A stretch of DNA of 64,000 nucleotides from Acidimicrobiales bacterium (GTDB lineage Bacteria; Actinomycetota; Acidimicrobiia; Acidimicrobiales; JACCXE01), in the NCBI GenBank assembly GCA_035546775.1, contig DASZWD010000054.1, positions 1 to 64,000 of the forward strand, given 5' to 3'. Position 1 is the stretch's first letter, and the number at the start of each line of letters is the position of its first letter. The notes below the pieces were generated by a model, which made no database searches, was not told the origin of the DNA, and saw only the letters and a list, made by a program, of their open reading frames with translations. Both the position numbers and the translations under genes were made by a program. Positions 24,694-33,168 of the stretch are shown one piece after another.

Positions 24694-26546
24694 GTCTCGT
24701 CTCCCTCCTGTGCAGCTTCCTTCGCTTCATGGAACAGCGGCAGCGTCACCCGGAACGTCGCGCCGCCCTGAGGCGTTTCGTTGATACGGACCTCGCCGTG
24801 CATCTGCTCGACGAGTTGCTTGACCAGTGCGAGGCCGATGCCGATCCCGCGTGTCGCCCGCAAGGACTCGTCGTCGACGCGGTAGAAGAGGCGGAACACG
24901 TTCTCGCGTTCCTCGGGCGCAATGCCGCCGCCGTGGTCGACCACGGCGAGAACCGCGGCCCCGTCTTCGATCCCGAGACCCACTTCGATCGGCGAGTTCG
25001 GCGGCGTGTACTTGGCGGCGTTCGTCAGCAGGTTGGCCAGGATGCGCTCGACCATCGACAGGTCGCCGTTCACCGCTACGTCGGGGGTGACGACGACGCT
25101 GATCGGGCGGTCGCCGAGAACCGGCGACAGCTGATCGACGACTTCGGGGACGACCTTGGTGAGATCGACGCGCTTGAGGACCGGCCCCGATCCCCGCTCC
25201 ATCCGGGCGAAGTCGAGTAGGTCTTCGATGAGCAGTCCGAGGGAGCGGGCGTTGCGGCGGATGCGCTGGATGTAGTCGGCGCGTCGCGGATCGTCCGGCG
25301 CCAGTCGGTCGTTGTCGAGCAGCCCGGCGAAACCTTCGATGGCCGTCGCGGAGGTGCGCAGTTCGTGGCTGACCGACCCGACGAAGGCGATTTTCATGGC
25401 GTCGACGTCGCGCAGGCGCGCCACCATGCGCTGCTCGTTCTCGAAGAGCTGGGCGTTGCCGAGGGCGGCGGAGAGCAGCGTGCAGGCCGCGACGAGGCTT
25501 TCGACCTGACGCTCGGACATGCCGTTGACCGGTCGGGCGCGCACGACGCCGATGGTGCGGCCGCTGCGCTCGAGGGCGATGTGGACGTAGGTGTTCGCCG
25601 CGATCGGTCCGCGATCGGTGACGGTCTCGGCGGTGCTGTCGGCGCCCAGGTCGGCCCCGATCGAGAACACCCGGCTGAGCTCGCCGGTCTCGGTGGCGAG
25701 GCTTACCGAGCACGCGTCGAAGTCGAACTCGTTGCCGACCTCGACGACGAACAACGGCAGCAGCTCACTCAGCGTCAGGCTCTGCTGGAGCATCGGTCCC
25801 ATGCGGGCAATCAGAGCCAGTTCCTCGGCGCGGGCGGCCGCCTCGGCTTCGCTGCGGTGAACGGCTCGCTCGCGGCGGCCGACGATCACGGCGATGGCGA
25901 TGGCGAATCCCAACCCGGCGACGAGAGGCAAAACCGGCAGCGCGGATGTGTGGGCGGCCGGTTTCGGCGCGGCGACCGGCGGGCTGAGCGACACGAGATA
26001 GCCGGCGAGTGCCTGCCGGCGGCCCGCGACGTCGAGCGGGTCGGCGCCGCCGTACAGCGCCTGAGCCTGGACGACGGTGGTCGAGCCGTCGGCGAGCCGG
26101 CCGCGTGCCGACTTGGCCACCCCGGCGTCGCGCGCCAGGGCGAAGGCGAGCTGCACCGCCGGCTGTTGGGCGAAGTCGAGCCCCACGACCTTGGGGGCAG
26201 ATGCGGGGGGCACCGCGGCAACCACCGGCAGCGACGTCGCCGCCGTCGTGCGCACGACGCCCATCACCTGCCCGGCCGGCGCGAAGCGCAGCAGGGTAGC
26301 GGTGAGATCGGTGTCCGACGCGATCTGGTTGCCGTCGATCGCGGCGGCGCCGGCGAGCAGCAGTCGGGCGGTGGCGCGCCGGTTGGCCTGGTCGGCCGCG
26401 GCGGCCGCCGCGGCGCGTGCGTGCGCGACGCGGCGGTCACGATCGTTCCGCGCGTTGCGCGCCGCGACGAACGACGGCGTGGCGGCCGCGAGGACCAGGA
26501 GACCGACGACCAACGGCGTGGTGAGGCGGCGCTTCACGCCGTCCAC
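24669..26546 (-). CDS. Membrane histidine kinase with GAF domain
   Basis: 625 residues with a GTG start. An N-terminal transmembrane helix (LVVGLLVLAAATPSFVAA) is followed by an outer segment of about 170 residues, a second helix near residues 200-220, and a GAF-like domain (ARMGPMLQQSLTLSELLPLFVVEVGNEFDFDACSV). The HisKA domain has its phospho-His in GSVSHELRTSATAIEGFAGL; HATPase_c motifs (NLLTNAAKYTPPNSPI, VVDHGGGIAPEE, GIGIGLALVKQLVEQMHG) complete the kinase. It overlaps the upstream receiver by 13 bp and the downstream kinase by 25 bp. Confidence 0.88.
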   Translation of the reverse strand: MDGVKRRLTTPLVVGLLVLAAATPSFVAARNARNDRDRRVAHARAAAAAAADQANRRATARLLLAGAAAIDGNQIASDTDLTATLLRFAPAGQVMGVVRTTAATSLPVVAAVPPASAPKVVGLDFAQQPAVQLAFALARDAGVAKSARGRLADGSTTVVQAQALYGGADPLDVAGRRQALAGYLVSLSPPVAAPKPAAHTSALPVLPLVAGLGFAIAIAVIVGRRERAVHRSEAEAAARAEELALIARMGPMLQQSLTLSELLPLFVVEVGNEFDFDACSVSLATETGELSRVFSIGADLGADSTAETVTDRGPIAANTYVHIALERSGRTIGVVRARPVNGMSERQVESLVAACTLLSAALGNAQLFENEQRMVARLRDVDAMKIAFVGSVSHELRTSATAIEGFAGLLDNDRLAPDDPRRADYIQRIRRNARSLGLLIEDLLDFARMERGSGPVLKRVDLTKVVPEVVDQLSPVLGDRPISVVVTPDVAVNGDLSMVERILANLLTNAAKYTPPNSPIEVGLGIEDGAAVLAVVDHGGGIAPEERENVFRLFYRVDDESLRATRGIGIGLALVKQLVEQMHGEVRINETPQGGATFRVTLPLFHEAKEAAQEGDETWPHAVTA

Positions 26547-26896
26547 TCCGCCGAGAGTGTCTCGGGCAGCTTGAAGATGTCGGCCTTGCTGACGGCGACT
26601 ACGCCGAGGCGTTCGGCTTCGTCGCGGATCACGCTGTCGAGATCGGCGGTGAACAGAAAGATCCGCTGGTCGGGTTGCTCGTGCAGGATCACCTCGGCGA
26701 CTTGGAGGCCGGTCTGATCCGGCAACTGCTGGTCGAGGAGCACGACCTCGGGGTGGATCTCACGCCACTGGTCGAGCGCTTCGGCTCCCGTGGTCGCTTC
26801 GCCGACGACGGCGAGTTCGCCATGGGCATGTTCGAGGACGGCACCGACGAGGAGCCGCATGTCGGCCTGGTCATCGGCGACAAGCACTCCGTGCAC
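26534..26896 (-). CDS. Receiver-only response regulator (copy 3)
   Basis: 120 residues from a GTG at 26896, chosen because GGAGG lies about 6 bp upstream; a TTG at 26908 is the only longer alternative. Receiver signatures: VADDQADMRLL, the phospho-acceptor in VVLLDQQLPDQ, LFTADL and VSKAD. No output domain. First gene of the operon receiver-kinase-kinase-receiver. It shares the FTAxLD and VSKAD segments with the flanking receivers, so all belong to one signalling set. Confidence 0.83.
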   Translation of the reverse strand: MHGVLVADDQADMRLLVGAVLEHAHGELAVVGEATTGAEALDQWREIHPEVVLLDQQLPDQTGLQVAEVILHEQPDQRIFLFTADLDSVIRDEAERLGVVAVSKADIFKLPETLSAEWTA

Positions 26897-27035
26897 AACG
26901 GCCTCCAACGATCGTCACCCCGAACCAGTCGGGCTGCGACAACGTTGACGCCCAAAACCAAACGTCGGGCGGTACACAGCCCAACAATTTGACTATTCGC
27001 GTGACGGGCGGACGCACCGCGGTACAACCCGTGGC
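26897..27035. promoter_or_regulatory. Divergent promoter gap of the signalling cluster
   Basis: 139 bp between the minus-strand kinase operon and the plus-strand receiver gene. It is clearly AT-richer than its surroundings (ACAATTTGACTATTCG), as expected for promoters. TTGACTATTCGCGTGAC near 26993 is a possible -35 region for the plus-strand receiver. No clear operator is visible. Confidence 0.4.
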
Positions 27036-27419
27036 GTGACTTCCGACACGACGGTGTTCCTGGCCGATGACGCCCCCGACATGCGCATGCTGCTCACTGC
27101 GGTGCTGGAACACGCGGGCTTCACCGTCGTCGACGAAGCCGTCGACGGCACCGAAGCGTTGGCGAAGGTCGCCGAGTTGTCGCCGCCGCCGGTGCCCACG
27201 GTGATGGTGCTGGACAACCGCATGCCCGGCGCCACCGGTCTCGAGGTCGCCGAGCGCGTCCTGGCGACGTATCCGCATCAGCGAATCGTCCTGTTCACGG
27301 CGTACCTCGACGCCGAAGTGGCGAGCGCGGCGCGCGCCGTCGGGATTCGCGAATGCGTGTCCAAGGCCGACTGGAAGACGCTGCCGGCGGTCGTCGCCGA
27401 TCTCGCCGCCGCCTCTTAG
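27036..27419 (+). CDS. Receiver-only response regulator (copy 4)
   Basis: 127 residues with a GTG start. A complete receiver: LADDAPDMRML, acceptor Asp in VMVLDNRMPG, LFTAYLDAEV and VSKADW. No output domain. Close paralogue of the receiver at 22325-22711. Divergent from the kinase operon, so it has its own promoter. It is probably phosphorylated by one or both of the neighbouring kinases, though that is inferred only from position. Confidence 0.85.
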   Translation: MTSDTTVFLADDAPDMRMLLTAVLEHAGFTVVDEAVDGTEALAKVAELSPPPVPTVMVLDNRMPGATGLEVAERVLATYPHQRIVLFTAYLDAEVASAARAVGIRECVSKADWKTLPAVVADLAAAS

Positions 27420-27452
27420 ACCCGGAGGTCCCGTCGGGGTACGCCCCGTACG

Positions 27453-28496
27453 ATGAGAGCTATGCCGTGGACGCGCTGGGTCGGCACCTGCGTCGGTGTC
27501 ACCGCCCTCAGCGTGTTCGTGTTCGTGGAGCGCGTCACGCTGCGCCAGTCGTTTCACGTGTTCAGCCACCTGCGTTGGGACTGGGCCGTGCTCGCGGCCC
27601 TCGCCGAAACAGTGTCCATGGGGGCGTTCGCGCTGGCGCAACGGCACCTCGTCGTCGTCGCCGGGCACGGCACCCACGTGCGCCATGCCGTGCACACCGC
27701 GTACGCCGGCAACGCCATCAGCAGCTCGATCCCGTTCGTCGGTGCCCAGGTCGGCACGGTGTTCACTTTCCGGGCGTACCGCCGCCACGGCGTGGACGGT
27801 CCGACGATCGCGTGGGCGCTCGCCATCGCCGGCGTGCTCTCGGCCCTCGCCTACGGCATCGTGGCCGGAACCGGCGCCGTGTTGTCGGGTAGCACGTTCG
27901 TGTCGGGTGCGATCGCGGGTTCGACGGGCGTCGTCCTGCTCGGGAGCGCCTTCGGGTGGTGGGCGTTGCGCCGCCAGTCATGGCGACCGGGCGTCACCCG
28001 CCGCGCCGTCCGGGTGGTGACGTGGCGCCAACGCGTGATGAAGCAGTCCTTCGGCCGGTCACCGGCAGAGGTCGTGGCGATCGCGTTCGAGCGCTTCGAC
28101 GCGCTGCGGCCGCGGCGCGCCGATTACGCCACCGTCTTCAGCTACACGCTCGTCAACATCCTCGCCGACCTGTCCGCCCTGGCGTTGTCGATCGTCGCGG
28201 TGGGTGCCGGCGTGCCCTGGACGCGGCTCATCCTGGTGTGGGTTGCGGGCTCGACGGCCAAGGGCATTCCGTTCACGCCCGGCGGCGCCGGCTTTGTCGA
28301 AAGTGCGATCGCGCTGGCGCTCGTCGGCAGCGGCGTGCATCCGGCGACGGCCACCGCCGCGGCGCTGCTCTACCGCGTCGTGAGCTTCTGGATGCTCATC
28401 GCCCTCGGCTGGTTCGCCGTCGCCCTCCGAGCATTCCTCCGCCGGTCAGCTCCGGCCGCGGCCGTTGACGCGCCGACGCCCGCCGCTGTCGAATGA
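27453..28496 (+). CDS. LPG-synthase-type integral membrane protein (YbhN/UPF0104 family)
   Basis: 347 residues from the ATG at 27453; a second ATG three codons later is possible. About eight hydrophobic helices. Family signatures are visible: HAVHTAYAGNAISSSIPFVGAQVG and IPFTPGGAGFVESAIALAL near the C-terminus, as in the transmembrane half of lysylphosphatidylglycerol synthase and related flippase-like proteins. There is no soluble aminoacyl-transferase domain, so it is not MprF itself. Role unknown, perhaps lipid handling. Its 3' end overlaps the opposite-strand gene by about 100 bp. Confidence 0.75.
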   Translation: MRAMPWTRWVGTCVGVTALSVFVFVERVTLRQSFHVFSHLRWDWAVLAALAETVSMGAFALAQRHLVVVAGHGTHVRHAVHTAYAGNAISSSIPFVGAQVGTVFTFRAYRRHGVDGPTIAWALAIAGVLSALAYGIVAGTGAVLSGSTFVSGAIAGSTGVVLLGSAFGWWALRRQSWRPGVTRRAVRVVTWRQRVMKQSFGRSPAEVVAIAFERFDALRPRRADYATVFSYTLVNILADLSALALSIVAVGAGVPWTRLILVWVAGSTAKGIPFTPGGAGFVESAIALALVGSGVHPATATAAALLYRVVSFWMLIALGWFAVALRAFLRRSAPAAAVDAPTPAAVE

Positions 28497-29118
28497 CGCT
28501 GTCCGCCGCGCGGTGGGCGCGGTGCAGGTCGAAGTTCGACGCGATCGACCCGACGAACGGGCCGGCGACCGGCAGCCAACCGGCGGCTGCCTCCCGGAGC
28601 ATGCGCGCCGCCAGGCGTTCGGCGGCGCGGGTGACCGTGGCCTTGCTGACATCGTCGGCGTCGGGCAGCACCATGCGCATGATGGCGAGCTGCACCGATT
28701 CGGGATCGTCGATGCCGGCGACGCGCAGCTTGTGCACGATGGTCGAGAACTCGACGTAGGTCTCCCACACCGCGGCGGTCACCTGCACGGCCAGCGCCGT
28801 CGGCGCGGTGATGGCGACGGTTTCGGGTCCGGCGAGGAGCAAGCCCTCCGCGGCGTTGGCCGCCAGCGGCCCGGCGGCACCGGTGATCGTCGCCGACACG
28901 TGTCCGACCACGCGGCTCTTGACCGGCAGCGTGTAGCGCGACGCCGCGTCGATCAACGGGATCAGGTCCCGCCCGAGCGCTTCGATGAGCTTGGGGTCCC
29001 GCGCCAGCGCCTTGAGGTCCTTCGGACGGCGCGCCTTGGCCAGTTTGGGCAGCGCGACCTTGGTGAACGTCGCGATCAGGTCGCGCACGGCGGTGGTGGC
29101 GGTGTCGTTCACACCCAC
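28396..29118 (-). CDS. EcsC-like family protein
   Basis: 240 residues with a GTG start. The pattern of an Ala-rich helical body followed by AAGWLPVAGPFVGSIASNFDLHRAHRAADS resembles the end of EcsC-family proteins (IPVxGAxIGxxxN). Function in the family is not established. The basic C-terminal tail of about 30 residues lies over the end of the convergent membrane-protein gene (101 bp overlap). The tail may be an artefact of reading through the overlap, or genuine. Confidence 0.6.
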   Translation of the reverse strand: MGVNDTATTAVRDLIATFTKVALPKLAKARRPKDLKALARDPKLIEALGRDLIPLIDAASRYTLPVKSRVVGHVSATITGAAGPLAANAAEGLLLAGPETVAITAPTALAVQVTAAVWETYVEFSTIVHKLRVAGIDDPESVQLAIMRMVLPDADDVSKATVTRAAERLAARMLREAAAGWLPVAGPFVGSIASNFDLHRAHRAADSVIRQRRASARQRPRPELTGGGMLGGRRRTSRGR

Positions 29119-29186
29119 GGCAGTGCCCGCTGCGGTCGTTGTCTAAAGACTCGTAAGTCGGATGCGGAGTTAGCTGCGGGCGTCGG

Positions 29187-30434
29187 TTAGGCGACGTGCA
29201 CCCACACGTCGCCGGTGCCTTTCTTGCCGCCGTTGTCGGTGACCGTGAGCACGACGTGGTACGAACCGCCGGACGCGTAGGTGTGCGTGGCTCCCCGCCC
29301 ACGCGTGCTGGCGGTCTTGTCGCCCCAGGTCCACTCGTACGACGCGATGGTGCCGTCACGGTCGGTGGCACGCGCCCCGCTCACTTGGACGGTGCGGCCG
29401 CTGATCGCGAGTGTGATGACCGACGTCGGTGCCACGTTGCCCACGACCGTCGTCGAGGTGGTGGAAGTGGTCGAAGTCGTGGAGGTCGACGTCGTCGTCG
29501 TGGGCAGGCTCGCGGCGGTAAGCGGCTGCCACGTGGGCATGTCGTCTTCGCTTCCCGACGTGAGCTGCCGCAGGTTCGTGCCGTCCACCGAGACGGTGTG
29601 GATACCGGCGTCGGCTCCCGCGAAGGAGAAGGCGATGGTCTGGCCGTCCGGCGAGAACGTGGGCGAGTACGCCCGACCCTCGGGCAGCGTCACCGGGATC
29701 TCGTGCAGACCGGCGCCATCGTCGCCGACGACGTACAGGTGCGCTCGGTACGTTCCGTCGAGCAGACTCTCGTTGGCCGCGAAGACCACGCTGCGATCGT
29801 CGGGCGCGAACGCCGGCTCGCTGCGCACCTGGTACGGCGTGGTCGCCACGAGGTGGGCGTTGGCGCCGTCGCGATCCGCGATCCACACGTCGAACAGGTT
29901 CTCGTTCAGGTACGTCAGGCGCCGGCCGTCGGCGGACCACGACGGATACCACTCGCCGGATCCGTCGTCGGGGAACAGCTGTTGCGCGCCGGTGCCGTCG
30001 TAATTGACGACTTCGAGCTTGCCGTGGCCTGACGGATCACCCTTCATGTAGACGAAGTGCGTCCCGTCGGGCGAGATGCTCACGTAGAGATGCGGCGCGA
30101 TCCCCGGTACGACTTGCTTGGCGGAACCGTCGGCATTCATCACCAAGGCACCGGCCTGCGCGCCCAGGTAGGCGATCTTCGAGCCGCCGGCGAAGAAGCT
30201 CGGAAACGCGGCGGCGTCGGGTGCCTGGGTGAGCGCGTGCAGGTCGCTGCCATCGGGGTTCATGGCGTAGAGCTCGTACTGGCTGCCGCTCAACAAGCGC
30301 ATGAACACGATCTCGCCGTTGCCTCCTGGCTGCGAGGCGCCGGCGACGGGCAAACCGATGGTTGCCAGTGCCACCGCCGCAATCGCGGAGAACACGCAAA
30401 GGGCCTGAACGACGCGGCGAAGCCGGAACTGCAT
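29187..30434 (-). CDS. Secreted TolB-like propeller with PKD domain
   Basis: 415 residues from the ATG at 30434. Residues 1-33 form a signal peptide ending VAGAS. The next ~270 residues are TolB/PD40 blades (GSQYELYAMNPDGSDLHAL, SISPDGTHFVYM, PSWSADGRRLTYL, AFAPDDRSVVFAANES, TFSPDGQTIAFSF). A linker of Thr/Ser repeats (about 20 residues) leads to a C-terminal PKD domain (ATDRDGTIASYEWTWGD, GSYHVVLTVTDNGG). It is extracellular and probably a binding protein. There are no Tol-Pal genes nearby, and a Tol role is not expected here. Confidence 0.8.
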   Translation of the reverse strand: MQFRLRRVVQALCVFSAIAAVALATIGLPVAGASQPGGNGEIVFMRLLSGSQYELYAMNPDGSDLHALTQAPDAAAFPSFFAGGSKIAYLGAQAGALVMNADGSAKQVVPGIAPHLYVSISPDGTHFVYMKGDPSGHGKLEVVNYDGTGAQQLFPDDGSGEWYPSWSADGRRLTYLNENLFDVWIADRDGANAHLVATTPYQVRSEPAFAPDDRSVVFAANESLLDGTYRAHLYVVGDDGAGLHEIPVTLPEGRAYSPTFSPDGQTIAFSFAGADAGIHTVSVDGTNLRQLTSGSEDDMPTWQPLTAASLPTTTTSTSTTSTTSTTSTTVVGNVAPTSVITLAISGRTVQVSGARATDRDGTIASYEWTWGDKTASTRGRGATHTYASGGSYHVVLTVTDNGGKKGTGDVWVHVA

Positions 30435-30561
30435 CAATGCCTATCGGCGCCGAATCCCAACGACTTGAGCGTCACACCCTGTCGGTACGGTGACGGTGGG
30501 CATCGAAGCTGGCCGTCACCTCGGCTTCCTCATTCCGCATCACGTGAGGAAGTGACGAACC

Positions 30562-31077
30562 ATGTGCGCAATCTGCGACGGCATGACCGAGGACCAGCTG
30601 CAGGGCGACTTGCAGCGCCGCATCGCCCGCTACGGCTACACAACGCTGAGCGTCGACGGCCCCGAGGAGTGGACCTACACGATCGGGTTGACCGCGTCGT
30701 TCGACCATCCCGAGTTCGTCGTCACCGGTCTCCCGGCGCGACCGGCGTCCATGGTGATCCAGGCGCTCGCCGATCGCGTACGCAACGGCGAGCGGTTCAG
30801 TTCAGCTGACTCGGAGCGGCTCGTCGACGAGTTCCCCGTCCGCTTCGGCGACGTCCACCCCTCGCAGTGGCAACACGGCCGCTTCGACGGCTGGAAGCGC
30901 TACTACGCCTGGCTCGGCCGCACGCCGGCGCTGCGAGAGGCGCTCCAGATCGTGTGGAGCAACGACGAGTGGATCTACCCGCCCGACGAGCGCTTCGGCC
31001 TCGAGTGCAACAACGCCTGCCAGCCGCTGCTCGACTCGCCGGCTACGGGCAACGTCAACCGCCGCCGCCGCTGGTGA
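30562..31077 (+). CDS. DUF4262 protein
   Basis: 171 residues with GAGGAAG upstream of the ATG. It matches DUF4262: an N-terminal MCAICDGMTEDQ, then YGYTTLSVDGPEEWTYTIGLT and HPEFVVTGLPARPASMVI. No biochemical role is known. The gene ends 26 bp before the left end of the integrated element; it is outside the element and belongs to the host. Confidence 0.8.
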   Translation: MCAICDGMTEDQLQGDLQRRIARYGYTTLSVDGPEEWTYTIGLTASFDHPEFVVTGLPARPASMVIQALADRVRNGERFSSADSERLVDEFPVRFGDVHPSQWQHGRFDGWKRYYAWLGRTPALREALQIVWSNDEWIYPPDERFGLECNNACQPLLDSPATGNVNRRRRW

Positions 31078-31102
31078 CATCACATGGAAGTGAACGGGTG
31101 GA

Positions 31103-31152
31103 TGGAGCGGGTGACGGGAATCGAACCCGCGTTCTCAGCTTGGGAAGCTGAT
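31103..31152. repeat. Left attachment repeat (tRNA-Gly 3' fragment)
   Basis: 50 bp identical to 36463-36512. It holds the CCA end, the T arm, the variable loop and the 3' side of the anticodon arm (with the CCC anticodon) of tRNA-Gly on the minus strand, but not the D arm or 5' acceptor strand. It is therefore a remnant and not a functional tRNA. It marks the end of the element distal to the intact tRNA. Confidence 0.92.
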
Positions 31153-31240
31153 CTCGAACGTTGACGGCGAACGTTGGCGGATGAATGCGCTGGTCACGCG
31201 TGTAAGGCGGACCACCGCGAACGGCCGAGTTTCTCAGCGC

Positions 31241-31260
31241 ATGTGCCATAGATGTGCCAT
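31241..31260 (+). promoter_or_regulatory. Putative left integrase arm-type sites
   Basis: ATGTGCCAT occurs twice, at 31241-31249 and 31252-31260, with starts 11 bp apart. The same motif pair, in the same orientation and spacing, lies at the other end of the element (36385-36404). Paired short repeats inside the attachment sites are the usual arm sites of tyrosine integrases. Confidence 0.6.
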
Positions 31261-31310
31261 GACGCTTGCTCTTGGTAGCCCACCCGCTCGAACAAGAGCG
31301 ACACTGTGGA

Positions 31311-32474
31311 GTGGTCGATCTCGAAGCCGAGCATCCGACGCTCGCGACCTCGGCGTTCGGTCTTGTAGCTCTGCTCGAGCACTGGCAGAGCCATATTGCG
31401 GCCAAGACCGATGCGTCCGCATGGATGCAGGACTTGGAGTTTGCCGCGAGAACCGAGCGGCTGGCGGGCCACCTCCGCGCAGTGCTGAATCTCGCTAGTG
31501 CCGAGCTGTTCCCGTCTGCGCTCGTCGTCTGTCGCACCGCGTTAGAGCACCACGTGCTCGATCGGCTTCTGTTGCTCGCAAACCGTTATCGCTTGGATTT
31601 CCCAACGGACGCTGACGAGGATCGAGACCGATTGTTGGCGGAGTGGGAGGCACAAGAAGGGGACTGGACCAAACAGGTCGAGTCTCTCGCTCCGACCAAG
31701 CGAGGGTTGCGCCTCGTACGGCGTGGCCATGCGGTCATCAATCCCGAGGGAGACGTCGTTGAGCAGATATCTCCTTATTGGCTAGCGATGGAACACTACG
31801 ACGCGCTCGCCGGACACCCCTCGACGCAGGAGCAGTTGCTGAGGCCCTTTCGAGAACTGGAAGACAGCGTCAAGTGGGCAAAGACGAGCCAGCAGCTCTA
31901 CTCGGAGTACTTCAAGTGGGGGGCGCTGTGCGACAACCTCGAATTGAACGACCTGGCGTCCGCAGACGAAATCTTGCAACTCCAGGTTCACTATCGGTTT
32001 CTGAGCGCGTTCACCCACGCAACGAACACTGGTTACAACGTTGCGCACCGAGATGTCAGACCCAACTCACCGTCAGCGACCCATCTGCTCAGCGAGTTAG
32101 CGCTCCTCTACGTGGCCGTCGTCGCCTCAGCGCAGATCGACACGTGGGCGGCTTTTCTCGCCAAACGGAGCGAGCGTCTACGCCCGCTTGGTGCCGAGGT
32201 TGCGAAGATCGCCGAAACGGCGCGTCAGCGAATTGGATATTTCTGGTTTCTCGGTGGCAAGCCGCAGCCGTTCGACGTCTACGAAGAGGCGAACCGGAGA
32301 GCGCACCCTCTGCTACTTGAAGGCAAACCAATTCCGCTCATGACAGACGTGGTTCCGGAAGATGTCCGTTACTACTCCGATCCGTATGACCGGCTCGCAA
32401 GACTCCACGTCGGCGAACGCGAATTGACGACGGGTTTCGCCTTCGCGCCACTCTGGCCAAGCCTTCACTGGTGA
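31311..32474 (+). CDS. Helical protein of unknown function (DUF5677/HEPN-like features)
   Basis: 387 residues from a GTG at 31311; the frame is open to a TTG at 31266, but that stretch is not protein-like and lies next to the arm sites. The sequence is nearly all alpha-helical. Two motifs recall DUF5677-type and HEPN-type proteins: VVCRTALEHHVLDRLL (R-x4-H) and YRFLSAFTHA. The codon choice and GC are lower than in the host genes. No domain can be named with confidence. It is the first gene inside the left end of the element, oriented inward, so it is cargo. A defence or toxin role would be a guess. Confidence 0.6.
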   Translation: MVDLEAEHPTLATSAFGLVALLEHWQSHIAAKTDASAWMQDLEFAARTERLAGHLRAVLNLASAELFPSALVVCRTALEHHVLDRLLLLANRYRLDFPTDADEDRDRLLAEWEAQEGDWTKQVESLAPTKRGLRLVRRGHAVINPEGDVVEQISPYWLAMEHYDALAGHPSTQEQLLRPFRELEDSVKWAKTSQQLYSEYFKWGALCDNLELNDLASADEILQLQVHYRFLSAFTHATNTGYNVAHRDVRPNSPSATHLLSELALLYVAVVASAQIDTWAAFLAKRSERLRPLGAEVAKIAETARQRIGYFWFLGGKPQPFDVYEEANRRAHPLLLEGKPIPLMTDVVPEDVRYYSDPYDRLARLHVGERELTTGFAFAPLWPSLHW

Positions 32475-32483
32475 GAGAGCCGC

Positions 32484-33168
32484 CTAGTCCGGTCCGGCGA
32501 GCTGCGACTCGGCCTCGATTGCAACTGCGGCCAGAGACTGGTCTGCGACGACAGCGGCGAACCAACGAGTTGCCTCGGCAGCGATGAGAGCGGTTCCTCG
32601 TAACGGTGTGTGCGAGGTCGGCGTCGGGTCCAGCGTCGGCTCGCCCGAGCTGATCGCTAGGTACGAGTCCGCCGAAATCGCTGTGGGGTGCGCGTACTTC
32701 GACTCCAGCAAAAAGGCGACGTACACATTCGAGACGCCAGCGCGTTCGCATAGTTTCTCGGCGCTGTTCAGCAACGCGACGCCCGCCGGTTCTTTTGTGC
32801 CTGGTCCTGTCACGAGTCGTGACTCGTCAAGGTCCCAGTCGCGGGCAATCGCTGCCCTTTTTGTGCGAGCTCCCTGATGTTGGTGCTCCCACCGGATTTG
32901 CCTCGAGCACTTGATCGGGCTCGTCCAGCAGCCACTTCATCGCTGCGTAGTGATGCAGTACCACACGCACCAACGGCGAAGACTCGTGAGCGAGGCCCGA
33001 GTCATGCAGCACAGCGACCGCGTGAGCGGTTCGGATGATGCGTGACCACCAGCCGTAGGCGACGAGTGCTTCAGTGCGGTGGCCACTGGCGGGCTCAATT
33101 GCGGGGAGTTCATGGTGAGCTCGGGCTAAGGATCGGATCGCTCCGTCTGCAACTCCCGCCGTCGTCAT
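32484..33168 (-). pseudogene. Frameshifted helical protein gene, possibly related to the neighbouring cargo gene
   Basis: Two pieces lie in different frames. 33168-32827 encodes 113 residues with VVLHHYAAMKWLLDEPDQV, then runs into a stop. 32813-32484 encodes 109 residues starting from a GTG. Reading the second frame upstream of its GTG gives a natural continuation (RAAIARDWDLDESRL), so one shift near 32,880-32,905 would restore a single protein of about 225 residues. The run AAAAAGGG lies close by. The HHYAAMKWLLDEPD segment resembles the DUF5677-type motif. It could be a decayed gene or a sequencing error. It overlaps the next gene upstream by 4 bp (ATGA). Confidence 0.6.

Noticed and set aside
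29440-29500. Repeat-rich DNA in the TolB-like/PKD gene as a mobile repeat
   Set aside because: It encodes an in-frame Thr/Ser linker between two recognisable domains, a common feature of secreted actinobacterial proteins.
31103-31152. A second tRNA-Gly gene
   Set aside because: Only the 3' part of the tRNA is present; the D arm and 5' acceptor strand are missing, so it is an attachment-site remnant.
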